Shown piece after piece: positions 1 to 8,722 of a stretch of 64,000 bases of DNA. Origin of the DNA: JACPNO01 sp963825405 (GTDB taxonomy: Bacteria; Acidobacteriota; Terriglobia; Bryobacterales; Bryobacteraceae); NCBI GenBank assembly GCA_963825405.1, contig CAWGTB010000005.1, positions 496,001 through 560,000 of the forward strand, written 5' to 3'. Each line of letters starts with the position of its first letter. The first letter of the stretch is position 1. The notes under the pieces are model-generated. The model made no database searches. It saw only the letters and a list, made by a program, of their open reading frames with translations, and was not told where the DNA came from. Position numbers and translations under genes: made by a program.

Positions 1-279
1 ATCTTTACCGGCTTTGCGGCAAGTGAGGATCGCGGATTTGATGTGCTCGCCGGTGGCGCAGGCAAGCCAGAGCTTCGGGCTGGCTTTATTCACCTGCATG
101 GAGAAATGAAAGTCCTGCATCTGGACTTTACCGGCGCCGCCGCCGCCGCCCGCTGCCATGCTCCCGCTCTGGGTTTCGCCCCAGGACCAGGAATCGAGCT
201 GGATCTCATCCTTATGCTTATGATCGTGACTCTCGCCTTGAATGCCGTCGATCTTTAAGAAATAATCCACTGCTGCCAT
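1..279 (-). CDS. hcp: Type VI secretion tube protein Hcp (partial, 3' end off window)
   Basis: Hcp forms stacked hexameric rings that make the inner tube propelled by the T6SS sheath. The N-terminus reads MAAVDYFLKIDGIEGESHDH, followed by LDSWSWGETQ, a Gly-rich loop and VQMQDFHFSMQVNKASPKLW, all typical of the Hcp1 family. Only the first 93 codons are inside the window. The start is set by a perfect AGGAGG 9 bases upstream. The gene lies 30 bases downstream of tssC in the same operon. I am very sure of the family; the C-terminal part is not visible. Confidence 0.93.
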   Translation of the reverse strand, partial: MAAVDYFLKIDGIQGESHDHKHKDEIQLDSWSWGETQSGSMAAGGGGGAGKVQMQDFHFSMQVNKASPKLWLACATGEHIKSAILTCRKAGKD

Positions 280-288
280 TTAACGTGG

Positions 289-294
289 CCTCCT
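289..294 (-). promoter_or_regulatory. Strong Shine-Dalgarno of hcp
   Basis: The minus strand reads AGGAGG, 9 bases before the hcp ATG and in the short tssC-hcp gap. A perfect site fits the high demand for tube protein compared with the other T6SS genes. Confidence 0.8.
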
Positions 295-309
295 GTATCT
301 GATATCCAA

Positions 310-1802
310 CTATTTCCGCGCCGACTGCGGCAGTTCCGCAACCAGCCGCAACGAAACCGACAGCTCATCCAATTGAAAGTGCGGTCTCAGGAAAGCCACC
401 GCGCGGTACACGCCCGGTTTTCCCGGCAACTTCGCTCACTTCGATACTGGCTTCGCGCAGCGGATGACTGGCCTTCACGCTGGGCAGCGCGTTGTCGTCC
501 GGCGTCACGTACTGCGTGATCCACTGATTCAGGAAACGCTCGCACTCCGACGCGCGACATGAAGCTGCCGATCTTGTCGCGCATCATCGGCCTTCAGATA
601 GTGCGCGAAACGCGAGATCGCCATGATGTAAGGCAGCTGCGCCGAAAGCCGCGCGTTGGCGTTGGCCGCTTCCTTGTCGTACAGCTTGGTCTTCTGCGCC
701 GATCTGCACGCTGAAGAACGCCGCGTAGTCGGTGCCCTTGCAATGCACCAGCGGCACGAAGCCCTGATCGGCAAGCTCTTTTTCGCGGCGATCGCGTGAT
801 GGCGATTTCGGTCGGACACTTCAGCGCCACATCGCCTTCGTCGGTGCGGAACGTGTGCGCCGGCAGGCCTTCGACCAACCCGCCGCCTTCCACGCCGCGA
901 ATCGACGCGCACCAGCCGAACTGCGAGAAGGAATTGGTCATGCGGGCGCCCAACGCGTAGGCGGCATTGCCCCAGAGATACTTGGTGTGATCGGTGCCGT
1001 CCACGTTCTCTTCGTAATTGAATGCGTCTACCTGCACGTTGTTCTTGCCGTACGGCAGGCGCATCAAAATATGCGGCAGGGTCAGCGCCACGTAGCGGGA
1101 ATCTTCCGATTGGCGGAACGATTTCCACTTGGCATACTCGGTGGTGTCGAAAATCTTACCGATGTCGCGCGGGGCGTCGAGCCCGGTATAGGCTTCCAGG
1201 TTCAGCATGTCTGGCGCGGCCGCGGAAATAAACGGCGCATGCGCCGCCGAAGCCACGTTCGAAATCTTTTCCAGCAATTCCAGATCTTCCGGACCCTTGC
1301 CGAATTCGTAATCGCCCACCAGCGCGCCGAATGGAGCGCCGCCGAATACGCCGAACTCTTCTTCGTAGACTTTCTTGAACAACGCGCTCTGATCGAATTC
1401 CGGAGCCCGCTGCAGATCCCGCAACAGATCTCTCTTCGAGCAGTTGAGGATCTTGATCTTCATCATCGCGTTGGTTTCGCTCTGGTCAAGCAAATACTTC
1501 AACCCGCGCCAGGAGCCTTCCAGCTTCTGGAAATCGGCGTGATGCAGAATCTCGTTGAGCTGCGCCGAGAGCAGGCGGTCGATCTGCGCGATGCGCGCGT
1601 TGATCATGGATTCGGTGTCGCGCGAGACGGTCATGGAGCCGTCCAGCACCTGCGCCACGAATTCCTTGATCAGGTTCTTGCCGCGCTCGCGGCTGGCGGG
1701 GTCTTTCCCCATCCGCCCCTGTTGGACGATCTGGTCGAGCAATCCCCCTTCAACTTTTTCGGTGGTCTGCGCCGCCGCCGGCGCTTTCTCACGCTCAGGC
1801 AT
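310..1802 (-). CDS. tssC: Type VI secretion sheath large subunit TssC/VipB (frame broken five times in this assembly)
   Basis: TssC pairs with TssB to form the contractile sheath around the Hcp tube. The N-terminal 330 or so residues read cleanly (GLLDQIVQQGRMG, LLSAQLNEILHHADFQKLEG, WRGLKYLLDQ). The remainder continues through other frames with typical sheath motifs: ELADQGFVPLVHCKGTDY, LPYIMAISRFAHYLK, MMRDKIGSFMSR, RFLNQWITQYVT and the ending LRLVAELPQSARK. Five single-base insertions, near 797, 702, 590, 549 and 413, explain every switch. Removing them gives 495 residues, the usual TssC length. The start ATG overlaps the tssB stop by 8 bases. I consider the gene intact in the organism. 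Confidence 0.93.
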
Positions 1803-2313
1803 TCGAATCTCCTTCGGATTTCACTTCCGTGCGCAGCTTATCCATTTTGTCGGTGCTGTTGATGGCATCCTGCAGCAGGTCATCCAGCTTGTCGTTGCCT
1901 TGCAGGCTGCCGCGCAGATCGCTCAGGCGCGTACGCAACTCCAGCAGCTCGTTCAACGGCTTTACCTGGCGCGCCACCTGCTCGGGGTCGAAATCCTGCA
2001 AGCTCTTGAAATGCAGGTCGACTTTGATCTTGGCGTCGGGGTCATCGGTCAACTTGTTGTCCACCGAGAAAGCCAGGTGCGGTTTCATGCCTTCGAGCAC
2101 GCTGTCAAAATTATCGGGTGTGACTTCGACGAACTTCCTCTCCCGCAATTTCGCCATGGCGGCATCGGGCTGTCCGGTGAAGTCGCCTAACACGCCCATC
2201 ACGAAGGGCAATTCTTTGATCTCGATCGCGCCACCTACTTCCACGTCGTAGGTGATGTGCACGCGCGGCGAGCGTACCCGGTCGAGCTTATGTTGCGTGC
2301 TTTGTTTGGCCAT
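1795..2313 (-). CDS. tssB: Type VI secretion sheath small subunit TssB/VipA
   Basis: This 172-aa protein is the small sheath subunit that interlocks with TssC. Family signatures are RVHITYDVEVGGAIEIKELP, FVMGVLGDFTG near residue 40 and KFVEVTPDNFDSVLEGMKP. It is the first T6SS gene visible here and is followed by tssC with an 8-base overlap, then hcp, which is the standard tssB-tssC-hcp order. A purine-rich AGAGGGAC precedes the ATG. Length matches the family and there is no frame problem. Confidence 0.96.
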   Translation of the reverse strand: MAKQSTQHKLDRVRSPRVHITYDVEVGGAIEIKELPFVMGVLGDFTGQPDAAMAKLRERKFVEVTPDNFDSVLEGMKPHLAFSVDNKLTDDPDAKIKVDLHFKSLQDFDPEQVARQVKPLNELLELRTRLSDLRGSLQGNDKLDDLLQDAINSTDKMDKLRTEVKSEGDSNA

Positions 2314-2712
2314 TGTGAAGTCCCTCTTTCTCTTCGTCCGCGCCAGCGGATCGTAATATAGGGCAAGCGCCCGAGGTTAGTCAAAGAATAGTGTGAGCCC
2401 GGCTGTCATCGTTGCACAACACACGGCCACAGGCAGGTCGCAACGGCATCGCGGGGAGCTGTCTGAACATGACTGTTGGAACACCGATGCGCTTATAAAC
2501 ACAGAACTTCGCTGCTTCCAATTCCCAGGATTAGCCTACCACCAGTCCCTAGTGATTACAAGACAAACCAAGGTTAACCGGGAGGAAGCGAAATGCAAGG
2601 CAATTAATGCGGGAATGACGATGTCGACTGCCAGGAAGGGATTCAACCAACCGCTGAAAGTGCAGTCACGATATCTGCAATTTCTACGCAAAGGCAATAA
2701 TCGCGTTGCACC
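2314..2712. other. Intergenic region between tssB and the DsbA-like gene
   Basis: About 400 bases separate two genes on the same strand, so the T6SS promoter probably lies here. I see no convincing ORF, RNA gene or repeat. The 220-codon plus-strand frame that crosses it is an antisense shadow of the DsbA-like gene. Confidence 0.5.
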
Positions 2713-3643
2713 CTATCGTTTGATCTTCCGCAGTTCCCCGGTGAGCACGGACGCGAACGCTTCCGGATCGAGCGAGCCGTTGTACTTCTGTCCGTTGACG
2801 AACACGGTGGGCGTGCCTTCCACACCGGCCGCGTCGCCTTCAGCCAGCTCTTTCTCCACCTGGGCTTTGAATTTCCGCGAGTCCATATCGGCCTTAAAAC
2901 GGTCCATGTTCAAGCCGATCTGCTTCGCCCATCCGAAAATGTGTTCGCGCGAGAGATCGCGAAAATGCGCGTACAGGATGTCATGCATCTCCCAGAATTT
3001 ACCCTGGGCATGGGCGGCGAGAGAAGCCTCCGCGGACAGCGCGGCCTGCGAATGATTGCTCAACGGATATTGCTTGAACACCAGCCGGACGTCTTTCGGA
3101 AATTTTTGCAGACACTGCGTTGATCTGGCCCACGGCCTTCGCGCAGTACGGTCACTGATAGTCGGAGAACTCGACCAGCGTGAGCCTCGCATCCAGCGGG
3201 CCTTTGAAAGGCGCGCCCGCCACGGCAATCGCCACGGCAGGTGCCAGAACCGGCGTGGGGCGCGTGGCCCGCTCGGCGAATATTTTGTGGATCTCTTCCG
3301 CGCTCTTCCCCGAGCGAACGGCCGTGATCACCGAAGCCGCCAGCGGCCGGCTGGTAGAGCACTTAGGATCCTTCACGCGGCATTCGGCCAGCTTCATGTC
3401 GCAGCCGCAGGTGCAGCCTTCCGCGCGCAGAATATCAAGCACCTGCTTTTTCTGTTTAACGGAAAGGCCGCTGAAATCGACGTAGGGCAGCTCCGTCATG
3501 TTGCGCCAGTCGGGTGAAGCGCCTGCGGCTTGAGCGGCGCGAGCATTTCCCGCGTTGAGTCCCAGCATCACAAGTCCGGCAAGAACAATAGCAAGCAGCC
3601 TGGTCACCTTCCCATTATGGATTCTTTTGATCAGGAATTGCAT
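2713..3643 (-). CDS. Secreted DsbA-like thiol:disulfide oxidoreductase with in-frame TGA at the active site (possible selenoprotein)
   Basis: The protein has a signal peptide (TRLLAIVLAGLVMLGLNAG), a CcmH-like cysteine cluster EGCTCGCDMKLAECRVKDPK, then a thioredoxin-fold DsbA domain. The fold runs through LTLVEFSDYQ, an in-frame TGA at 3152-3154, PYCAKAVGQINAV, LVFKQYPLSNHSQAALSAEA and VEGTPTVFVNGQKYNG. The family has CPYC here, so TGA replaces the first, nucleophilic Cys. This means either selenocysteine (UPYC), a sequencing substitution, or a null mutation. One inserted base near 3112 must also be removed. Corrected length is 309 aa from ATG 3643, or 297 aa from GTG 3607, which sits directly before the signal peptide. 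The gene is divergent from the next one with only about 10 bases between the ATG starts, which favours the GTG. Confidence 0.8.
3116..3145 (-). other. Candidate bacterial SECIS-like hairpin downstream of the TGA codon
   Basis: Counting the T of TGA as +1, bases +18 to +21 (GGCC) can pair with +25 to +28 (GGCC), leaving a 3-base loop GTG. Bases +10 to +13 (TGCG) can pair with +36 to +39 (CGCA), with a short GA/TC helix between. A 4-bp upper stem, a small apical loop starting with G and a loop about 19 bases after the UGA match the loose published description of bacterial SECIS elements. GC-rich coding DNA easily forms such stems, so this is suggestive only. Confidence 0.35.
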
Positions 3644-3653
3644 CCTTAGGGCT

Positions 3654-4307
3654 ATGGACTCTTTGCAGCCGACCGAACGCACGCAGGTGAAGCGCCTTCC
3701 CAAGCGGGGCGTTTACGACCGGGCGGCCATTCACAAAATACTCGACGAAGGCTTTCTGTGCCACGTAGGATTCGTGGTGGACGGCCATCCGTACGTGATT
3801 CCGACAGGCTACGCGCGCGCCGGCGACACCCTTTATATTCACGGCTCCGCCGCCAGCCGCATGCTGCGCACCCTGAGCCAGGGCGTGGCGGTTGCGGTGA
3901 CGGTCACGCTAGTGGATGGACTGGTGCTCGCGCGCTCGGCATTTCATCATTCCATGAATTACCGCTCGGTCGTCGTGCTGGGCACCGCAACAGCAGTTGA
4001 AGACAACGCGGCCAAAACGGAAGCGCTGCGCGCTTTCACCGAGCAGGTTGCGCCCGGGCGCTGGGCCGCGATCCGCTGGCCAACCGAGCAGGAGCTCAAA
4101 GCCACCACCGTGCTGGCGCTGCCCCTCACTGAGGCTTCCGCTAAAGTGCGCACGGGCCCGCCCATCGATGACGAAGAGGATTACGCACTTCCCGTCTGGG
4201 CCGGCGTGCTGCCGCTGGAGTTGACCCCGCGAGCACCGATCGCCGATCCGCGTCTTCCGGCCGGCATTCCCGTTCCCGACTACGTGACCAACTACTCGCG
4301 CCGTTAA
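3654..4307 (+). CDS. Pyridoxamine 5'-phosphate oxidase-like flavin-binding protein
   Basis: A 217-aa protein of the FMN-binding split-barrel superfamily. Members bind FMN or related cofactors and act as oxidoreductases or antibiotic-resistance (NimA-like) proteins. Visible features are GVYDRAAIHKILDEGFLCHV, HPYVIPTGYARAGDTLYIHG, SRMLRTLSQG, SAFHHSMNYRSVVVLGTA and a C-terminal segment ending in VPDYVTNYSRR. The start is the ATG before DSLQPTERTQ. The gene is convergent with the nuclease gene and the stop codons share TTAA. The exact substrate cannot be told from sequence. Confidence 0.85.
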   Translation: MDSLQPTERTQVKRLPKRGVYDRAAIHKILDEGFLCHVGFVVDGHPYVIPTGYARAGDTLYIHGSAASRMLRTLSQGVAVAVTVTLVDGLVLARSAFHHSMNYRSVVVLGTATAVEDNAAKTEALRAFTEQVAPGRWAAIRWPTEQELKATTVLALPLTEASAKVRTGPPIDDEEDYALPVWAGVLPLELTPRAPIADPRLPAGIPVPDYVTNYSRR

Positions 4308-5200
4308 TTCGCCGGCCAGATGGTATTCAGCATATTGGCCAGGCGGGCGCCCGCTTTCATGAGCTGCGCCTCGACTACCGGCTCGGTCTGGGTGAAGTAC
4401 GCCGGGCTCAATTTGAGCTTTAAACTCTGAATGCCGGCCGGCGCTTGGGTCTTGCAATCGTTGACTTCGATTTGCGGGTTCATCACCTTGATTCGCGGCC
4501 GGACGAGTCCATAGGCTTTGCTGAGCGCGAGTTTGTGGGATTCAACCGCCCAATCGTCCGGCGTGCCGGCCAGCATTTCGGCTTTTTTGGCATCGGAAAG
4601 CGCGCTGAACTGGGTGGAAAGCTGCTGCGCCATCGCATTGTCGGTGGTGAGGACTTGCAGCAGAATCTCGCCATCCCAAACGTGATGCAGATTGGCGTTC
4701 TTTCCTCCCGAGACGAAAATGCAATTGCCGCCTTTGTCGGAATTGCTTGCGCAATGCAGCGGCTGGTGAATATCGCCGGCAAAGTGGATCAGGAATTTGA
4801 GCTGTTGCACGGGGGTCCAGTTGTTCGGGCCGGGCTTGTTGCTGGCAAGGCGGGAGGCAAAATCGGCCAGACGGAACGAAACGCAGTCGCTGTTCGCGCA
4901 GAAATCGCCCGGTTTGCCGGAGGGCTGATCGCGGGGAATATCCACATAGTGCCAGCCCCCGGTTTCCTTGTGCGACAGGCGAATCAGATCGGCCCAGGTG
5001 GAAGCGTGCGCCATCTCATCGGAAAGCGTGTCCAACGAGACGCCCAGGATGGCGGCCACCTGATTGGCGGCGTTGGCGTTCAAGTTGAGCGCAGCCATAC
5101 GGGCGACGATCTGATGCCCGTCCGGTCCCCACGACCATCCCAGCGAGCAGCAGGAAATCAGAACCAGCGCTTGCCGGCAAAGCCTTTTCACGATGCGCAT
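4304..5200 (-). CDS. Secreted S1/P1-type nuclease
   Basis: The protein carries a short signal peptide, and the mature part begins at SWGPDGHQIVARMAA. The Trp and His there are zinc ligands in the S1/P1 family, which uses three zinc ions to cut single-stranded DNA and RNA and to remove 3' phosphates. Further ligand motifs are ASTWADLIR, HYVDIP, HFAGDIHQPLHCA and NLHHVWDGE. Length is 298 aa from the ATG, which has GGGGAG at good distance; a GTG two codons upstream is the alternative. Function is probably nucleic-acid scavenging for phosphate or nitrogen outside the cytoplasm. Confidence 0.93.
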   Translation of the reverse strand: MRIVKRLCRQALVLISCCSLGWSWGPDGHQIVARMAALNLNANAANQVAAILGVSLDTLSDEMAHASTWADLIRLSHKETGGWHYVDIPRDQPSGKPGDFCANSDCVSFRLADFASRLASNKPGPNNWTPVQQLKFLIHFAGDIHQPLHCASNSDKGGNCIFVSGGKNANLHHVWDGEILLQVLTTDNAMAQQLSTQFSALSDAKKAEMLAGTPDDWAVESHKLALSKAYGLVRPRIKVMNPQIEVNDCKTQAPAGIQSLKLKLSPAYFTQTEPVVEAQLMKAGARLANMLNTIWPAN

Positions 5201-5255
5201 GTGCACTTCTCCCCTACATCAGGATAGTGCTTCTGCGTCTTGTTTCGTTGCGTTT

Positions 5256-5408
5256 CTAAATGCGGCCGAGCAATACCAGCACCAGGACGATGATGAGCAC
5301 CGTCCCCAGGCCACCACTCGGCCCATATCCCCAGTTGCGGCTGTGCGGCCAGGAAGGGAGCGCGCCCAGCAGCAGCATAACCAGAACCACCAACAAGATA
5401 ATTCCCAT
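5256..5408 (-). CDS. Small two-helix membrane protein, DUF3309-like
   Basis: A 50-aa protein starting MGIILLVVLVMLLLGALPSW with a conserved middle NWGYGPSGGLGTVL and the ending VLLGRI. Two hydrophobic helices flank a short polar Trp/Gly turn, as in DUF3309 proteins found across Proteobacteria and Acidobacteria. Function is unknown. The ATG has GAGGAA at suitable distance, which favours it over the longer upstream frame. Confidence 0.8.
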   Translation of the reverse strand: MGIILLVVLVMLLLGALPSWPHSRNWGYGPSGGLGTVLIIVLVLVLLGRI

Positions 5409-5582
5409 GATTTGTTCCTCGACCGTGGATAAGGCACGTTGCGGGCCAGTGACACAAACGTTCGCAGAGGCGGAGACGCGCTGGCGAGGCGCACCTCGGC
5501 AGGGCATAAACCGCAGAACGTCGCGCAGTTCTTGCCGATACGAGGTTTGCAACCATTCGGAAAGTCGGCTACGTTTGAGAGT

Positions 5583-5672
5583 GGAGGAATGGCCGAGTGG
5601 TTGAAGGCGGCGGTCTTGAAAACCGTTAGCGGGGTAACTCGCTCGGGGGTTCGAATCCCTCTTCCTCCGCCA
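5583..5672 (+). tRNA. tRNA-Ser (anticodon TGA), CCA encoded
   Basis: The acceptor stem GGAGGAA pairs with TTCCTCC and is followed by G and an encoded CCA. The anticodon loop CTTGAAA gives TGA, reading UCA. A long class II variable arm and the T arm GGGGGTTCGAATCCCT are present. Total length is 90 nt including CCA. The VapC-like toxin gene converges on it with a gap of three bases. Confidence 0.96.
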
Positions 5673-5675
5673 GAG

Positions 5676-6071
5676 TCAGCAGCGCAGTAGCACCAACCCC
5701 GGTATCTCTCCAAAGGTTCGCAGGTCGTGCGTCGCAACGCGCCCGCCGTTGGCCATCGCCGTGGCGGCAATCATCAGATCGTTGACGCCAAGTCTCGCGC
5801 CGCGCGCTACCGCTTCCTCCCCCAGCCGGGCGTGCAGACGCGCCGCGGTCAGATCGAAGGGTATCACCGGCACCACATCCAACAGCCGCTCGACAAACGC
5901 CTCCCGCCGGGCGCGCTGCTCCGGGTCTGCCGTGCGGTAGACGCCGCGCAGCAGGTCGGACGCAGTGACCGACGCCACGGCAATTTCGTCGTCTCCAAAC
6001 TGAATCGCGTCGAAGGCCACCAGCCCGCGGTGGAGGGCTGCGAGCACGCTGGTATCGATCAGGGTAAGCAT
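5676..6071 (-). CDS. VapC-like PIN-domain toxin
   Basis: A 131-aa PIN-domain protein, probably a Mg-dependent RNase toxin. The acidic residues expected at the active site are D6 (LIDTSVL), D39 (TASDLLRG, where Glu is more usual), D98 (GVNDLMIAATAM) and D116 (ATHDLRTF). It overlaps the upstream antitoxin by 13 bases on the same strand, which is standard for type II modules. The stop lies 3 bases from the tRNA-Ser 3' end. VapC toxins generally cut tRNA or rRNA; the target here is unknown. Confidence 0.88.
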   Translation of the reverse strand: MLTLIDTSVLAALHRGLVAFDAIQFGDDEIAVASVTASDLLRGVYRTADPEQRARREAFVERLLDVVPVIPFDLTAARLHARLGEEAVARGARLGVNDLMIAATAMANGGRVATHDLRTFGEIPGLVLLRC

Positions 6072-6316
6072 GGGTCGTTGGCTGCCGCGGTAGCCAGTTC
6101 GTCCCAGTATTCAGCGTCCGGCCCGGGGACGTACCGCAGGAAGTTGGAGAGCGCCGCCACCGAACATTGCGCGTAACGGACTGGCGAGATGCGGCAAACC
6201 GGCTCGCCTCCGCGTTGCACTAGAAACTCCTCACCGCGATAGACAACGCGATTAATCAGATCAGACAGATTGCGGGCGGCATCGGTTGCCGATATATCTG
6301 ATTCTCTGATTTTCAT
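6059..6316 (-). CDS. Phd/YefM-like antitoxin
   Basis: An 85-aa protein whose N-terminus MKIRESDISATDAARNLSDL followed by GEEFLVQRGGEPVCRI matches the DNA-binding fold of Phd/YefM antitoxins. The C-terminal tail (GPDAEYWDELATAA) would wrap the toxin. It is first in the pair and probably represses its own promoter. It overlaps the PIN toxin gene. Confidence 0.85.
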   Translation of the reverse strand: MKIRESDISATDAARNLSDLINRVVYRGEEFLVQRGGEPVCRISPVRYAQCSVAALSNFLRYVPGPDAEYWDELATAAANDPCLP

Positions 6317-6370
6317 ATTAAAGAAGTATAGAGCATGGAGAGAGATTTATTCCAAGCCAATTGCGATCTG

Positions 6371-7616
6371 TTAGTTAGCGGCTTGTGGTCCGTACTGACC
6401 TAACTTGTCCCAATCCGTTTTGGTGATCCCGTTGAGATCCCAGACGACATGACCGTCGCGCAGCGTCAGTTCACACTCCAGCTTCTGCGTACCCTTCATG
6501 CGGGCTCCATAAACGTCCACAAACCCGAAGTTGCCCTTGGCCACGCGCAGCACCGCAACGTCAGCCGCGGCACCCACGGAGAGGTGTCCCAACTCCTCGT
6601 GCTTGATCTCGCGCGCAGGATGCCAGGTGGACCGCAGAATCACGTCGTCGAGCGACATACCGATGTTCAGGAACTTGGACATCACGTTAAGCATGTCCTT
6701 CATGCCGGCGTTCATGCTGCCGATGTGCAGGTCGGTCGAGATCGAATCCGGCACGAAGCCCTGCTTCACGGCGGGCACAGCCTGGCGGAAAAGAAAGCTG
6801 CCGCCGCCGTGGCCCACATCGAAGATCACGCCGCGCTTGCGGGCTTCGAGCAGGTACGGGCGGACTTTACCGGCGTCATCCAGCATGGGCACCGCGCCCA
6901 GGTACATGTGGGTGTAGATGTCGCCGGGACGAAGCTTCTTGGTGACCAGGTCCTCGAAAGGCCGCTCCGGCCGGAAGGTGCCGAAATCGACAATCACTGG
7001 AATGTTGGCGGCGGTCCCGGCTTCGACCGCGCGTTCGACCGGCGTCCATTCCGGGCCGGTGTAGTGCGCCGTCTTCACGCCCACCACCACTCCCTTGTAG
7101 CGCAGAGCCTGATCGGCCGTCGCTTGCGCGTCCATGTCGCTGAGGTCCTGTTCGATGGCCCCGCCGCCCATGCCTTTGCCGACGATGTTCAGAAAAGCCA
7201 GCACTCGCGTTGTTGAGCGGTCGATGACGCGATCCTTGAAATCCGGGAAATTGCGCCAGCCTGAACTGCCGGCGTCGGCCACCGTGGTGACGCCTGAGCG
7301 CAGCGTGAAGCCATCGGGATAAACGCTATTGTCTCCCGAATACGCGCCGCGCATGCCCGTGCCGGCGTAGACGTGGACGTGCATATCGATCAACCCCGGG
7401 CGTGACATAAAGGCCTGTAGCGTCGACCACTTTCTTAGCTTTCGCGCGATCGATGTTGGCTGCGACAGCGGCGATTTTGCCGTCCTGAATCGCTACGTCG
7501 CGCACGGCGCTTAATTGGTTCTTGCCGTCAATGACGTGCCCGCCCTTGATGAGCAGATCGTATTGAGCTTGCGCGAATGCAGTAATCGCAATGAAGAGGA
7601 GTACACAAAATTTCAT
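6371..7616 (-). CDS. Secreted amidohydrolase/deacetylase-family metallohydrolase (one frameshift)
   Basis: An amidohydrolase-superfamily enzyme with a signal peptide (MKFCVLLFIAITAFAQAQ). The metal site begins at GLIDMHVHVYAG, with a likely lysine ligand in GVVVGVKTAHY, histidines in IYTHMYLG and IFDVGHGGGSF, and the catalytic Asp in DSISTDLHIGSMN. A GGGG run near 7405 has one base too many; removing it joins YVTPG to LIDMHVHV and yields 414 aa. The family includes EF_0837-like deacetylases and dihydroorotase-like enzymes, so the substrate cannot be named. The last codons (NGITKTDWDKLG) look normal. Confidence 0.86.
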
Positions 7617-7649
7617 GGCTAACATTCTACTTCGCCATGCGCCGATTGC

Positions 7650-7673
7650 GAGCCGCGACCGCAGGAAGCGGTT
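7650..7673 (+). repeat. REP-like repeat, single copy (family GAGCCG...GCGGTT)
   Basis: Begins GAGCCGCGACC and ends GGAAGCGGTT, directly beside the galE stop. The same unit occurs twice as an inverted pair at 14763-14858. It is a small dispersed intergenic element. Confidence 0.6.
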
Positions 7674-8672
7674 CTACGAACGGCGGCGCTCGTCGAACTG
7701 CCAGGCGGTCGAAACAATTTCGCCCAGATCGGAATGCCGCGGATTCCACCCGAGTTTGCCGCGCAGTTTGGATGAGTCTGCAACGAGAGAGGGCGGATCG
7801 CCATCGCGGCGCGGTCCCATAACGAACGGCACTTTTCTGCCGGTGACATCTTCCACCGCGCGGATCACTTCGCGCACCGAGTGTCCGGAGCCGGTGCCGA
7901 CGTTCATAGCATCGCTCGCCGTATCGGGCGAGAGCAGCTTTTCCACTGCCAGAATATGGGCCTCGGCCAAATCGCTCACATGAATGTAGTCGCGAATGCA
8001 GGTGCCGTCGGGTGTGGCGTAGTCTTCGCCAAAGATGGTAACCGGTTCCCCGCTGCGGACTGCGCGAAACAGTAGCGGGATGAGATGAGTTTCCGGTTCG
8101 TGCTCTTCGCCCAGACGCCCTTGCGGATCGGCGCCGGCGGCATTGAAGTAGCGCAGGCAGATACTGCGCAGCGAATGAATACGGTCAAACCAGCCCAGCA
8201 TCGTTTCCACCATCACTTTGGATTCGCCATATGGGCTGACCGGGGCAAACGGCGAATCCTCGCGAATAGGCACCGATGCCGGCGTGCCATAAACCGCGGC
8301 GGTAGATGAGAATACCACTCGCTTCACGCCGTGGCGGATCATCGCCGAGAGCAGCGAAAGCGAACCGCCCACGTTATTCGCGAAGTACAGCTCCGGCACC
8401 CGCGCCGATTCACCCACAGCAATGAACGCGGCAAAGTGAATGACGGCGTCGAACGAGCGTTCGGCGAATAGCCGGTCCATCGAGGCGGCGTCGGAAATAT
8501 CCACCTCGCGGAGCCAGCGCGGATCGACGGCGTGCCGGTGCCCGCGCGCAAGATTGTCGGCTACGGTGACCTGGTAGCCGCGCTCCAACAGCAGTTGGAC
8601 GGTGTGGGAGCCGATGTAACCGGCGCCGCCGGTCACCAGAATGGCTTTGCTCGTGGAAAGGGCCAACGCCAA
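7674..8672 (-). CDS. galE: UDP-glucose 4-epimerase
   Basis: A 332-aa extended short-chain dehydrogenase that interconverts UDP-glucose and UDP-galactose using bound NAD. The Rossmann motif LVTGGAGYIGSH lies near residue 12. FSSTAAVYG and SPYGESKVMVE hold the catalytic Ser and the YxxxK pair. LRYFNAAGADPQGRLGEEHE and RDYIHVSDLAEAH are diagnostic for GalE. The product probably feeds the glycan locus downstream. It is divergent from the ADOP permease. Confidence 0.95.
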   Translation of the reverse strand: MALALSTSKAILVTGGAGYIGSHTVQLLLERGYQVTVADNLARGHRHAVDPRWLREVDISDAASMDRLFAERSFDAVIHFAAFIAVGESARVPELYFANNVGGSLSLLSAMIRHGVKRVVFSSTAAVYGTPASVPIREDSPFAPVSPYGESKVMVETMLGWFDRIHSLRSICLRYFNAAGADPQGRLGEEHEPETHLIPLLFRAVRSGEPVTIFGEDYATPDGTCIRDYIHVSDLAEAHILAVEKLLSPDTASDAMNVGTGSGHSVREVIRAVEDVTGRKVPFVMGPRRDGDPPSLVADSSKLRGKLGWNPRHSDLGEIVSTAWQFDERRRS

Positions 8673-8722
8673 TTGTACATTCCCTGAACTTCGCCGAAGT
8701 GCGCGCCGTAGTTGTTGGGGAG

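Noticed and set aside
855..1862. Long plus-strand frame of 335 codons opposite tssC
   Set aside because: It is antisense to clear TssC coding sequence, is rich in Arg/His/Ala as expected for a shadow of a GC-rich gene, and has no recognisable motif.
2393..3055. Plus-strand frame between tssB and the DsbA-like gene
   Set aside because: Its second half is antisense to the DsbA domain and its first half lacks coding character.
5560..6330. Integrative element at tRNA-Ser
   Set aside because: No integrase, no repeat of the tRNA 3' end and no other cargo beyond the toxin-antitoxin pair.
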